Translations under genes and position numbers: made by a program
In this document: piece after piece, positions 1 through 8,692 of the stretch
Layout of the letters: each line of letters opens with the position of its first letter
Position numbering within the stretch: position 1 is the stretch's first letter
The notes under the pieces: generated by a model
The model's input: only the letters and a program-made list of their open reading frames with translations
What the model was told of the DNA's origin: nothing
Databases searched by the model: none
NCBI RefSeq assembly: GCF_008629655.1
Contig: NZ_VWSG01000006.1
Location: forward strand, 1-64,000
Direction: 5' to 3'
Origin: Paenimyroides baculatum
GTDB taxonomy: Bacteria > Bacteroidota > Bacteroidia > Flavobacteriales > Flavobacteriaceae
Length of the DNA: 64,000 nt

Positions 1-81
<81 letters not shown>

Positions 82-88
82 TTTTTAT

Positions 89-116
89 AAACCCCGATCT
101 GAAAAGATCGGGGTTT
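89..116 (+). terminator. rRNA operon terminator hairpin
   Basis: A perfect 12-bp stem (AAACCCCGATCT / AGATCGGGGTTT) with a GAAA loop begins 8 bases after the 5S rRNA. It is the expected intrinsic terminator of the rRNA operon. Confidence 0.85.
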
Positions 117-403
117 CTTGTTTAAAAGTCCTTTACAGACACGAGCGCAGCGAACTGACGAAATAAATGTAAGGGACTTTTTTGTTTTAAAGTGTTTTGT
201 TTTATCACAGATTGTAGGGATTTAAACTAATTTAATTGACACTCAACACTCAAACATCCAGCATCGAGCACCAAATATCCAGCACCCAACACCCCGCAAT
301 AGGGATAGAGCGATTGTTGGAGCTCTTTGTTTTGAAAAAACAAAAGCGACTCGCGAAAGCCCGAACTGTAGCAACAGCGGAAGGGATTGCCCAAATTATG
401 AAT
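117..403. repeat. Gene-free region with degenerate repeats
   Basis: No convincing gene is seen in the roughly 320 bases between the 5S terminator and mtaB. Three structures are visible. An imperfect inverted repeat of AAAAGTCCYTTACA type spans about 123-181 and encloses a GC-richer core (GAGCGCAGCGAACTGACG). A drifting tandem series of CCAGCAYC-like units lies at about 238-296. A GC-richer block at about 300-395 contains a CTTTGTTTT/AAAACAAAAG hairpin and a GCGACTCGCG core. A 65-codon frame across 236-433 is low-complexity and is not believed. The blocks resemble dispersed intergenic repeats of Flavobacteria, but that is a recollection and needs a genome comparison. Confidence 0.45.
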
Positions 404-431
404 AAAAAAACTCCTACAAATGCAGGAGTTT
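404..431 (-). terminator. Terminator of mtaB
   Basis: AAACTCCT / AGGAGTTT stem a few bases beyond the mtaB stop codon, followed on the minus strand by a T run (complement of the A run at 404-410). Confidence 0.75.
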
Positions 432-437
432 AATGTT

Positions 438-1766
438 TTATACCAATTCTTCAACAAAGTCAAATCTAACTAATCCGTCTTCATCAATTTTTGTTAAGGT
501 AATATCGTGAAGGGTGTTTACCAATTCAGGGTTCCAAGGAGTTTTTACTTTTACGTAATTTTCGGTAAATCCGTGAATGTATCCTTCTTTATTTTCGCTT
601 TCAAACAAAACCGTATGGTTAGTGTTTAACTCTTTCTCATAAAATGCTCGACGTTTTTTTACCGACAATCCGCGTAACATTTTACTTCGTTTTGATCGAA
701 CATTTGCCGAAACAACTCCATCAAAATCTATAGCTTCGGTATTATCACGTTCAGAATAGGTGAAAACGTGTAAGTACGAAATATCTAAATCGCTTAAGAA
801 GTTATAAGTTTCTAAAAACAATTCATCAGTTTCACCTGGAAAACCAACAATAACATCTACACCAATGCAGGCATTTGGCATTACTTCTCGAATTTTAGCA
901 ACGCGTTCTGCATACAATTCGCGCAAATAACGGCGTTTCATTTTCTTTAAAATAGTGTTCGATCCAGATTGTAAAGGAATGTGAAAATGCGGCACAAAGG
1001 TTTTACTTTTCGATACAAATTCAATGGTTTCATTCTTTAAAAGATTAGGTTCAATAGACGAAATTCGTAAACGCTCAATTCCTTCAACCGTATCTAAAGC
1101 CTGAACCAATTCAAAGAAGGTATGCTCGTGCTTTTTGTTTCCAAACTCGCCTTTACCATAATCGCCAACATTTACACCGGTAAGTACGATTTCTTTAATG
1201 CCTTTTAGAGAAATTTCCTGTGCATTTTTCATCACGTTTTCCATGGTATCAGAACGAGAAATTCCGCGAGCCAATGGAATGGTGCAATACGTACATTTGT
1301 AATCGCAACCGTCTTGAACCTTTAAAAACGCTCGAGTTCTGTCGCCAATAGAATAACTTCCTACATAAAAATCGGCTTCTTCAATCTCGCAAGAGTGAAT
1401 TTCGCCCATATCGTTTTTAGAAAGATCGTTTATATAATCGGTAATTTTAAACTTTTCGGTAGCACCTAAAACCAAATCAACGCCATCAACAGCAGCCAAT
1501 TCTTCGGGTTTTAACTGCGCATAACAACCCACGGCAGCAACAAAAGCCTTATCGTTATTCTTTAATGCCTTTTTTACAATCTGTTTAAACTGCTTATCGG
1601 CATTTTCGGTAACCGAACAAGTATTAATCACATAAATATCTGCAGTTTCCTCAAAATCAACACGATCAAATCCTTCATCGTTAAAACTGCGGGCAATAGT
1701 AGATGTTTCTGAAAAATTCAGTTTGCATCCCAAGGTATAAAACGCTACTTTTTTTCTGTTTTCCAT
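438..1766 (-). CDS. mtaB: tRNA t6A37 methylthiotransferase MtaB
   Basis: Radical-SAM methylthiotransferase that converts N6-threonylcarbamoyladenosine at position 37 of ANN-decoding tRNAs to its 2-methylthio form. The N-terminal UPF0004 domain has the three cluster cysteines (Cys14 in LGCKLNFSET, Cys50, Cys81). The radical-SAM triad is CDYKCTYC (Cys154, Cys158, Cys161), and a C-terminal TRAM-like segment follows. The 442-residue length is normal for the family. An ATG two codons upstream (1772) is equally possible; the chosen start gives the usual MENRKK N-terminus. MtaB is preferred over MiaB/RimO because of the GCKLN motif. It is transcribed alone and divergently from the next gene. Confidence 0.93.
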   Translation of the reverse strand: MENRKKVAFYTLGCKLNFSETSTIARSFNDEGFDRVDFEETADIYVINTCSVTENADKQFKQIVKKALKNNDKAFVAAVGCYAQLKPEELAAVDGVDLVLGATEKFKITDYINDLSKNDMGEIHSCEIEEADFYVGSYSIGDRTRAFLKVQDGCDYKCTYCTIPLARGISRSDTMENVMKNAQEISLKGIKEIVLTGVNVGDYGKGEFGNKKHEHTFFELVQALDTVEGIERLRISSIEPNLLKNETIEFVSKSKTFVPHFHIPLQSGSNTILKKMKRRYLRELYAERVAKIREVMPNACIGVDVIVGFPGETDELFLETYNFLSDLDISYLHVFTYSERDNTEAIDFDGVVSANVRSKRSKMLRGLSVKKRRAFYEKELNTNHTVLFESENKEGYIHGFTENYVKVKTPWNPELVNTLHDITLTKIDEDGLVRFDFVEELV

Positions 1767-1861
1767 GATCATAACTACAAGTAGTGTAAAAATTCATTTA
1801 TCTTTACTAACTGCATAACTGCGGTTGGCAATTGGCAAATTTACGAACAAATTTTGGTTTG

Positions 1862-3457
1862 ATGAAATATCAGCTTGGTTACCTACTTTTATTTACAAGT
1901 GTTTTATTTTTAGTTAGTTGTGGTAAAAAAGAGAGCATTTTTACTGATAACGACGTGTTTAGATATAATGAAAGTGCAAACATTCAAACATTAGATCCTG
2001 CTTTTGCACGAAACATGGCAATTATCTGGCCTTGTACGCAGTTGTTTAACGGTTTGGTTCAGTTAGATGATTCACTTCACGTTGCACCCGATATTGCAAA
2101 AAGTTGGAACATTTCTGCCGATGGATTGCAGTATGAATTTACACTTCGTAATGATGTTTATTTTCACAAGCATAAAAATTTTGGTAAAGACAGCACGCGA
2201 TTGGTTACGGCGTACGATTTTGAATACAGCTTTAACCGAGTTTTGAGCGAAGAATTGGCATCGCCAGGAACGTGGGTTTTTCAGCATGTGAACAATTATA
2301 AAGCCGTGAACGATTCAGTTTTTAAGATTGATCTAAAAAATCCGTTTCCTGCTTTTTTAAGTCTGCTTTCAATGAAATATGCGTCGGTTGTTCCAAAGGA
2401 AATTACCGAAGATAAATCGATCGATTTTAGATCGAATCCTATAGGAACCGGGCCTTTTCAGTTTAAAATTTGGGAAGAAAATGTAAAATTGGTTTTAAGA
2501 AAAAATCCTAATTATCACGAGAAAGATTCATCGGGAAAAAGATTACCTTATTTAGAAAGCATCGCCATTACTTTTCTGCCCGATAAACAAAGTGGTTTTA
2601 TGCAGTTTATTCAAGGGAAAATTGATATGATTTCTGGGTTGGATCCATCATATAAAGACGAATTGCTGCAGCCTAACGGAAAGCTTCAAGAGAAATATCA
2701 AGACAAAATAAAAATGCTTACCGGACCGTATTTGAATACCGAATATTTGGGTTTTAATATGAACGATCCTTTAATGGGTGATATTCGAATTCGTCAGGCT
2801 TTGAATCATGGTTTCGATCGAACAAAATTGGTTGCTTATCTGCGAAACGGAATGGGCGATGGAAAAGTAAACGGAATGATTCCTAACGGCTTGGCTGGAT
2901 TTCAACCGGCGAAAGATCCTTTGTATAATCCAACCAAAGCGAAGGAACTGATTAATCAGGTCAAGAAAAACAGAAAATTGCCTATTGAAATTACTTTGAG
3001 TACCAACAATACGTATTTGGATATTGCCGAATATTTACATCGCGAGTGGGAAAGACTGGGAATTAAAGTCAAGATTGATGTAATGCCGCCAAGTACATTG
3101 CGCCAGGCAATTGCAACTAATAAATTGTCCTTTTTTCGAGGAAGTTGGATTGCCGATTATCCCGATGCAGAAAATTATCTGTCGCTATTTTACAGCAATA
3201 ACTTTACGCCAAACGGACCAAATTATACGCATTTTAAAAACACTACCTACGATAATTTGTATCAACAGGCATTGAATACGGTTGATGATGAAAAACGTAC
3301 CGAATTATACCAACAAATGGATGCCATAACGGCTCAGCAAGTACCCGTAATTATTCTATTTTACGATAAAGTGGCGAGATTTACGCAGAAAAATGTACAC
3401 AATTTGCAGCCAAATGCCATGAACGGCTTGAATTTAAAGTATGTTCAAAAGCACTAA
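1862..3457 (+). CDS. Peptide ABC transporter substrate-binding lipoprotein (SBP_bac_5 family)
   Basis: Extracellular solute-binding protein of family 5 (DppA/OppA type), which binds oligopeptides for ABC uptake. The N-terminus is a lipoprotein signal ending in a lipobox-like LVSC followed by GKKES. The body shows the family pattern: an early NIQTLDPAFARN motif, then SADGLQYEFTLRNDVYFH, the SIGTGPF-like segment (NPIGTGPFQF) and a C-terminal lobe with ADYPDAENYLSLFYS. A TTG ten codons upstream (1832) would add residues before the signal peptide, so the ATG at 1862 is chosen. No permease or ATPase gene for peptide import lies nearby, which is common for orphan binding proteins in Flavobacteria. 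The substrate is not known. Confidence 0.88.
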   Translation: MKYQLGYLLLFTSVLFLVSCGKKESIFTDNDVFRYNESANIQTLDPAFARNMAIIWPCTQLFNGLVQLDDSLHVAPDIAKSWNISADGLQYEFTLRNDVYFHKHKNFGKDSTRLVTAYDFEYSFNRVLSEELASPGTWVFQHVNNYKAVNDSVFKIDLKNPFPAFLSLLSMKYASVVPKEITEDKSIDFRSNPIGTGPFQFKIWEENVKLVLRKNPNYHEKDSSGKRLPYLESIAITFLPDKQSGFMQFIQGKIDMISGLDPSYKDELLQPNGKLQEKYQDKIKMLTGPYLNTEYLGFNMNDPLMGDIRIRQALNHGFDRTKLVAYLRNGMGDGKVNGMIPNGLAGFQPAKDPLYNPTKAKELINQVKKNRKLPIEITLSTNNTYLDIAEYLHREWERLGIKVKIDVMPPSTLRQAIATNKLSFFRGSWIADYPDAENYLSLFYSNNFTPNGPNYTHFKNTTYDNLYQQALNTVDDEKRTELYQQMDAITAQQVPVIILFYDKVARFTQKNVHNLQPNAMNGLNLKYVQKH

Positions 3458-3502
3458 TTAGATATTGGATATTAACTGAATGTGGGTTACGCCAAAAAAA
3501 CG

Positions 3503-3510
3503 TACTTTTG
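3503..3510 (+). promoter_or_regulatory. Bacteroidota -7 element (TACTTTTG) before the ABC-F gene
   Basis: TACTTTTG fits TAnnTTTG and lies 18 bases before the ATG at 3529. No clear -33 TTG is visible at the usual distance. Confidence 0.6.
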
Positions 3511-3528
3511 TGCTTCAAGAAATCAATC

Positions 3529-5391
3529 ATGAACTATCTTTCAGTAGAAAATATATCAAAATCTTTCGGGGCGCGTACGCTGTTTGAAGGCGTATCGTTC
3601 GGTATCAACAAAGACCAAAAAATTGCATTTGTAGCTAAAAACGGAACCGGTAAATCTACCATATTAAGTATTATTAATGGATTGGATTTTCCAGATACCG
3701 GTCAGGTGGTTATCCGTAAAGGAATCCGTATGGAATTTTTATCTCAAGAACCTCATTTGCAAGATGAATTAACGGTTGAAGAAAGCATTTTTGCATCAGA
3801 TAACGAAATTCTTAAGGTTATTGAACGATACGAAAAAGCATTGGAGAACATGGACGATCAAGAAGCATATCAGCTTGCGTTCGATCAAATGGATCAATAC
3901 AATGCTTGGGATTTTGAAACGCAGTACAAGCAGATTCTCTTCAAATTAAAGCTCGAAGATTTAAAAGCAAAGGTTAAAAATATGTCGGGTGGTCAGCGCA
4001 AACGTCTGGCGTTGGCAATTATCTTGATAAACAAACCTGATTTATTGATTTTAGATGAGCCTACCAACCACTTGGATCTGGAAATGATTGAATGGCTGGA
4101 AGATTACTTCGCTAAAGAAAACATAACCTTGTTCATGGTTACACACGACCGTTTTTTTCTGGAACGTGTTTGTAACGAAATTATTGAATTAGACAACGGA
4201 AAAATCTATCAATACAAAGGAAATTATTCGTACTATTTGCAAAAGAAAGAAGAACGTATTGCATCTGAAAATGCTTCTATAGATAAAGCAAAAAACCTTT
4301 TTGTAAAAGAATTAGACTGGATGCGCCGTCAGCCAAAAGCACGTACCACCAAGTCAAAATCTCGTCAAGACGATTTCTATGTAATTAAAGATAAAGCCAA
4401 TTCGCGTCGTAAAGAGCATGTTTTAGAGTTGGAAATCAATATGGAACGCATGGGGTCAAAAATCATTGAACTGCACAACGTTTCACTGTCGTTCCCAAAC
4501 AAAGTAATCATGAAAAACTTCGATTACCTGTTTAATCGTGGCGAACGCATCGGGATTATTGGTAAAAACGGAACAGGAAAATCTACCTTTTTAAATATTT
4601 TAACCCAAACGCTTCAGCCCGATTCTGGTAAAGTGGTGATTGGCGATACCATTAAAGTTGGTTACTACACGCAAAGCGGTATCAACCCGAAACCTGAACA
4701 AAAAGTTATCGATATTATTAAAGAATACGGCGAATATATTCCGCTTACAAAAGGGAGAACCATTTCGGCAGGTCAATTGTTAGAACGATTTTTGTTCGAT
4801 CGAAAAAAGCAATACGATTTTGTTGAGAAATTAAGCGGAGGTGAGTTAAAACGACTGTACTTGTGTACGGTTTTAATTCAGAATCCTAATTTTTTGATTT
4901 TAGATGAGCCTACGAATGATCTGGATATTGTTACGTTGAACGTACTGGAAAACTTTTTGTTAGATTATCCTGGATGTTTATTGGTAGTTTCGCACGATCG
5001 TTATTTTATGGATAAAATTGTAGATCATTTATTTGTGTTTAGGGGCGAAGGAGAGATTGAAGATTTCCCGGGCAATTATTCCGATTTTAGAATTTACGAA
5101 GATTCTGCTGAACCTGTAAAAGACGATGCTCCGAAAGAAAAAGTAAATTGGAAAGACAATCAGCCTAAAAAAGGTGGCTTGAATTTCAACGAACAAAAAG
5201 AGTTTTCTAAAATTGAACGTGAAATAAAAGATTTGGAATATCAGAAAAAGCAAATCGAAGACGGTTTTTCAAACGGAACTGTTTCTGATGATGAGATGAT
5301 TTCAAAAGGATTAGAACTACAAAAAATAATCGAAACTTTAGAACAAAAAGAAGAACGCTGGTTTGAACTTTCTTCAAAGTTAGAAGAATAA
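3529..5391 (+). CDS. uup: ABC-F family ATPase, Uup-like
   Basis: Soluble protein with two fused ABC ATPase domains and no membrane segments, the ABC-F layout; members act on the ribosome or on DNA repair intermediates. The first domain has AKNGTGKST near residues 36-44, signature MSGGQRKRL and Walker B LLILDEPTNHLD. The second has GKNGTGKST, LSGGELKRL and FLILDEPTNDLD. A linker with basic charge separates them (RRQPKARTTKSKSR). The last 70 residues are a coiled coil (EQKEFSKIEREIKDLEYQKK), which is the Uup C-terminal domain and argues for Uup rather than EttA. The ATG at 3529 is preferred to a TTG at 3508, which lies inside the -7 promoter element. The first P-loop starts with Ala instead of Gly. 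Confidence 0.88.
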   Translation: MNYLSVENISKSFGARTLFEGVSFGINKDQKIAFVAKNGTGKSTILSIINGLDFPDTGQVVIRKGIRMEFLSQEPHLQDELTVEESIFASDNEILKVIERYEKALENMDDQEAYQLAFDQMDQYNAWDFETQYKQILFKLKLEDLKAKVKNMSGGQRKRLALAIILINKPDLLILDEPTNHLDLEMIEWLEDYFAKENITLFMVTHDRFFLERVCNEIIELDNGKIYQYKGNYSYYLQKKEERIASENASIDKAKNLFVKELDWMRRQPKARTTKSKSRQDDFYVIKDKANSRRKEHVLELEINMERMGSKIIELHNVSLSFPNKVIMKNFDYLFNRGERIGIIGKNGTGKSTFLNILTQTLQPDSGKVVIGDTIKVGYYTQSGINPKPEQKVIDIIKEYGEYIPLTKGRTISAGQLLERFLFDRKKQYDFVEKLSGGELKRLYLCTVLIQNPNFLILDEPTNDLDIVTLNVLENFLLDYPGCLLVVSHDRYFMDKIVDHLFVFRGEGEIEDFPGNYSDFRIYEDSAEPVKDDAPKEKVNWKDNQPKKGGLNFNEQKEFSKIEREIKDLEYQKKQIEDGFSNGTVSDDEMISKGLELQKIIETLEQKEERWFELSSKLEE

Positions 5392-5419
5392 AAAAAGGAA
5401 TCTTAAACGATTCCTTTTT
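5391..5419. terminator. Bidirectional terminator shared by uup and the Nudix gene
   Basis: AAAAAAGGAATC / GATTCCTTTTT stem with a short loop between the two convergent stop codons. Its right arm lies inside the last codons of the Nudix gene, so the hairpin is partly coding. Confidence 0.8.
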
Positions 5420-6035
5420 CTTTTTCTAAAGCTGTTTTGCAGTAAATACTGTCATTAAACAACAACTTAATATTTTGGTACGAATTTTTAAGCAGTTCCG
5501 GAATATCCTTTTTATCAACCCAAACAACTTTTTCTATGCCTTCTTCAATCTGTCCGTGTAAATCGCCGGTGTAATTGGTATTCATTAAAAACCAATACGT
5601 GATTTTTAAACGGTATTCGCCGTTTCGCTTAAAAATATGAAAGGTTTTTTCCAGTCGTTTGTTAATTTTTAAATCTCTGCAGCCGGTTTCTTCTTCAACC
5701 TCACGGATAGATGTTTCTTCAATGGTTTCATTTTTTTCAATGCCGCCTTTTGGCAAATCCCATTTTCCGTTTCGGTAAATAAACAAAACCTGTCCTTTAT
5801 CGTTTTCAACCAAACCGCCGCCGGCTTTATTTATGGTAATTTTCTCCTTAAATAATTTAAGCAGTAGCTCTTCATCGGGGTGATATAAATACGCATTTGT
5901 AAGCTGATCTGCGAAATATTGTGCAATTAGTTTCTGCATATCAACCGTATCCAACAAAAAATATTTAAAATCGCGTTCTTTTTCTAACGTACTTGTTAAA
6001 AAAAGTGGCTTATCATTAATAAAAACTTTATACAT
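5403..6035 (-). CDS. Nudix hydrolase
   Basis: Hydrolase of nucleoside-diphosphate-linked substrates. A complete Nudix box GX5EX7REVEEETGC occupies residues 97-119, with the metal-binding REVEEE core. The first 65 residues are an extension typical of Flavobacterial paralogues and show no known motif. The ATG at 6035 is used; a TTG at 6059 would extend the gene into pyrE. The gene is divergent from pyrE with only seven bases between start codons, so the pyrE promoter overlaps this gene's start. Substrate not assignable; 210 residues. Confidence 0.88.
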   Translation of the reverse strand: MYKVFINDKPLFLTSTLEKERDFKYFLLDTVDMQKLIAQYFADQLTNAYLYHPDEELLLKLFKEKITINKAGGGLVENDKGQVLFIYRNGKWDLPKGGIEKNETIEETSIREVEEETGCRDLKINKRLEKTFHIFKRNGEYRLKITYWFLMNTNYTGDLHGQIEEGIEKVVWVDKKDIPELLKNSYQNIKLLFNDSIYCKTALEKEKGIV

Positions 6036-6038
6036 TTG
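6031..6038 (+). promoter_or_regulatory. -7 element (TACATTTG) for pyrE
   Basis: TACATTTG fits TAnnTTTG and ends four bases before the pyrE ATG at 6043. It overlaps the start codon of the divergent Nudix gene. If used, transcription would start at or within a few bases of the pyrE start codon, giving a leaderless or nearly leaderless mRNA. Confidence 0.5.
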
Positions 6039-6042
6039 TAGT

Positions 6043-6684
6043 ATGATTTTTAACGACAATACAGCACAGAAAACGGCCGAATTGCTTTTACAAATAAACG
6101 CAATTAAATTAAATCCTAAAAATCCTTTTACATGGGCTTCAGGATGGAAATCGCCAATTTATTGCGACAATCGCATAACTCTTTCATTTCCAGAAATTAG
6201 AAGATTTTTAAAGAACGAATTTGCTGCAAACATTGTAGAGAAATTTGGCAAGCCAGATTATATTGCAGGCGTTGCAACAGGTGCCATTGGTATTGGTTTG
6301 TTAGTTGCCGAAGCGTTAGAACTGCCTTTTATTTACGTTCGCCCGGAAGCTAAAAAGCACGGTCGTCAAAACCAGATCGAAGGTCAGTTTGAAGCAGGTA
6401 AAAGTGTAGTTGTGGTAGAAGATTTAATCAGCACCGGAAAAAGTAGTTTGCAGGCAGTTGATGCTTTACGTGCTGCCGATGCCAATATTTTAGGAATGGC
6501 TGCTATTTTTACATATGGATTTGATGTTGCTGCAGAAAATTTTAAAAATGCAGACATACAATTGGTTACATTAAGTAATTATCCTACGTTGTTAAAAGCG
6601 GCGGTAGAAAAAAATTATATCTCGCAAGAAGAAGTTGCTACTTTGAGTGATTGGAGTAAAGATCCTTCTATTTGGGGAGTTTAA
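6043..6684 (+). CDS. pyrE: Orotate phosphoribosyltransferase
   Basis: Transfers ribose 5-phosphate from PRPP to orotate, giving OMP in de novo pyrimidine synthesis. The PRPP-binding motif VVVVEDLISTGKS lies at residues 122-134, and the mobile catalytic loop with KKHGRQNQIEG at 104-114. The N-terminal segment FTWASGWKSPIYCDNR is typical of PyrE. The 213-residue length is normal. The next gene starts 13 bases downstream, so the two are probably cotranscribed. Confidence 0.95.
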   Translation: MIFNDNTAQKTAELLLQINAIKLNPKNPFTWASGWKSPIYCDNRITLSFPEIRRFLKNEFAANIVEKFGKPDYIAGVATGAIGIGLLVAEALELPFIYVRPEAKKHGRQNQIEGQFEAGKSVVVVEDLISTGKSSLQAVDALRAADANILGMAAIFTYGFDVAAENFKNADIQLVTLSNYPTLLKAAVEKNYISQEEVATLSDWSKDPSIWGV

Positions 6685-6697
6685 AAAGATATAAATT

Positions 6698-7090
6698 ATG
6701 AATTTAGAAAGTCCGATAGTAACTGTTCAAAAATCATCAGCGTATTTGTTTGATGCTTTAGGTGATATTAAAAATTTCGAAAAGTTAATGCCCGAAAACA
6801 TTGCAAAGTTTGAAGTGATCGATGAAAACTGCTTTGAATTTGCTTTAAAGGGAATGCCCGAAATTAAACTGGTTAAAAAAAGTGCTACACCAAATACAGA
6901 AGTTGTTTTAGGTGCGGCAAGTAGTAAACTGCCATTTACCTTAATTGCCAAGTTAGACGAAAAAGCTGTAGAGGAAACCAATGTTCAATTGTTTTTTGAA
7001 GGAGATTTTAATGCAATGATGGCTATGATGATTAAAGGACCTATTAGTAAGTTCATTGAAACTTTAGCTCAAAATATGGTAAAACTTTAA
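6698..7090 (+). CDS. SRPBCC (START-like) family protein
   Basis: A 130-residue protein with the N-terminal pattern of SRPBCC ligand-binding folds (V-x-K-S-x-x-x-L-F-D-x-L-x-D-x-x-N-F-x-x-L-M-P). The C-terminal helix (MMAMMIKGPISKFIETLAQNM) fits the long closing helix of the fold. It follows pyrE by 13 bases, a linkage familiar in Flavobacteria. No catalytic residues are visible and the ligand is unknown. It is probably cytoplasmic, with no signal peptide. Confidence 0.8.
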   Translation: MNLESPIVTVQKSSAYLFDALGDIKNFEKLMPENIAKFEVIDENCFEFALKGMPEIKLVKKSATPNTEVVLGAASSKLPFTLIAKLDEKAVEETNVQLFFEGDFNAMMAMMIKGPISKFIETLAQNMVKL

Positions 7091-7145
7091 TAAAGCAGTT
7101 TTGTTTACAACCTGTTTTTTTAAAACCATTTAAAATAATAAATCG

Positions 7146-7153
7146 TACTTTTG
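7146..7153 (+). promoter_or_regulatory. -7 element (TACTTTTG) for lpdA
   Basis: TACTTTTG, a TAnnTTTG match, lies about 35 bases before the lpdA ATG. No convincing -33 TTG was found. Confidence 0.6.
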
Positions 7154-7187
7154 TACAACTTTAATTTTACACTAAAAAATATAAAAT

Positions 7188-8591
7188 ATGAATTCTTTTG
7201 ACGTAGTTGTAATAGGTTCTGGTCCGGGCGGATATGTTTCGGCAATTCGTTGCGCACAATTGGGAATGAAAACTGCAATCATTGAAAAATACTCAACTTT
7301 AGGAGGTACTTGTTTAAATGTAGGATGTATTCCTTCTAAAGCTTTATTAGCATCATCGCACCATGTTGATGAAATTAAACATTTTGCAGATCACGGAATT
7401 GAATTACCGGGTGATGTTAAAATCGATCTTGAAAAAATGATTGCCCGCAAACAGGCAATTGTAGATCAAACGAGTGGTGGCGTTAAGTTTTTAATGGATA
7501 AAAACAAGATTACTGTTTTTGAAGGTGTCGGATCTTTTGAAAATGCAACTACAATTAATGTTACAAAAAACGATGGTTCTGTAGAGCAGATTTCTGCTAA
7601 AAATACTATCATCGCAACAGGATCTAAACCATCTTCTTTACCTTTTATATCTATCGATAAAGAGCGTGTTATTACTTCTACCGAAGCATTAAAGTTAAAA
7701 GAAGTTCCTAAACACTTAATCATTATTGGTGGTGGAGTTATCGGGTTAGAATTAGGTCAGGTTTATTTACGTTTAGGTGCACAGGTTTCTGTTGTAGAAT
7801 ACGCAGACCGCGTGTTGCCTACTATGGACGGAGCTGTTTCTAAAGAACTGACTAAAGTGTTGAAGAAAGCAGGAATGAAATTCTACACTTCACATAAAGT
7901 TCAAAAAGTAGAAAGAAACGGCGATGCTGTTTTGGTTGAAGCTTTAAACGCTAAAAACGAAGTGATTTCTTTAGACGGAGATTATGCGTTGGTATGTGTT
8001 GGTCGTCGTCCGTATACTGATGGATTGAATGCTGATAAAGCAGGAGTTAAAATCACAGATAGAGGCCAGGTTGAAGTAAACAATCATTTACAAACATCAG
8101 CTTCAAATATTTATGCAATTGGCGATGTTGTTCGTGGAGCAATGTTGGCACACAAGGCAGAAGAAGAAGGTGTTTTGGTTGCTGAACAATTGGCTGGTCA
8201 AAAACCGCATATCGATTATAATTTGATTCCTGGTGTTGTTTACACTTGGCCAGAAGTTGCTGCTGTTGGTAAAACAGAAGAGCAGTTAAAAGCCGAAAAT
8301 AAAGAATACAAAGTAGGTCAGTTTCCTTTTAAAGCTTTAGGACGTGCACGTGCTTCTTCTGATTTAGATGGATTTGTTAAGATTTTAGCAGATAAAACTA
8401 CCGACGAAATTTTAGGTTTCCACATTGTTGGTGCCCGTGCTGCAGATTTAATCGCAGAAGCAGTTGTAGCAATGGAATACCGTGCGTCGGCAGAAGATAT
8501 TTCTCGTATGTCACATGCACACCCAACCTTTGCAGAAGCTATTAAAGAAGCTGCATTGGCTGCTACAGAAAACAGAGCGTTACATGTATAG
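7188..8591 (+). CDS. lpdA: Dihydrolipoyl dehydrogenase (E3)
   Basis: FAD-dependent E3 subunit that reoxidises dihydrolipoamide with NAD+ in the pyruvate, 2-oxoglutarate and branched-chain dehydrogenase complexes or the glycine cleavage system. The FAD motif VVIGSGPGGY is at the N-terminus. The redox disulfide is Cys42 and Cys47 in GGTCLNVGCIPSK. The NAD motif IIIGGGVIGLELG is central. The C-terminal catalytic dyad is His445 and Glu450 in HAHPTFAEA. The 467-residue length is typical. It is transcribed alone between its own promoter and a strong terminator, with no E1/E2 genes beside it. Confidence 0.96.
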   Translation: MNSFDVVVIGSGPGGYVSAIRCAQLGMKTAIIEKYSTLGGTCLNVGCIPSKALLASSHHVDEIKHFADHGIELPGDVKIDLEKMIARKQAIVDQTSGGVKFLMDKNKITVFEGVGSFENATTINVTKNDGSVEQISAKNTIIATGSKPSSLPFISIDKERVITSTEALKLKEVPKHLIIIGGGVIGLELGQVYLRLGAQVSVVEYADRVLPTMDGAVSKELTKVLKKAGMKFYTSHKVQKVERNGDAVLVEALNAKNEVISLDGDYALVCVGRRPYTDGLNADKAGVKITDRGQVEVNNHLQTSASNIYAIGDVVRGAMLAHKAEEEGVLVAEQLAGQKPHIDYNLIPGVVYTWPEVAAVGKTEEQLKAENKEYKVGQFPFKALGRARASSDLDGFVKILADKTTDEILGFHIVGARAADLIAEAVVAMEYRASAEDISRMSHAHPTFAEAIKEAALAATENRALHV

Positions 8592-8610
8592 TTTTATAAA
8601 ATATCATTAT

Positions 8611-8643
8611 AAAAAAATCGAACATTTATGTTCGATTTTTTTT
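8611..8643 (+). terminator. Terminator of lpdA
   Basis: AAAAAAATCGAACA / TGTTCGATTTTTTT stem-loop with a T run, 20 bases after the lpdA stop. It is symmetric and could also serve the facing rmuC-like gene. Confidence 0.85.
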
Positions 8644-8692
8644 ATACTATAAATTCAGAATTTGATTATTCACTTTAATAAAATACGTTTGC

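Noticed and set aside
236-433. 65-codon frame behind the rRNA operon
   Set aside because: Low-complexity peptide over degenerate repeats, overlapping the mtaB terminator; an equally long frame exists antisense.
1832-1861. TTG start ten codons before the peptide-binding lipoprotein
   Set aside because: It would put residues before the lipoprotein signal, which begins at the ATG at 1862.
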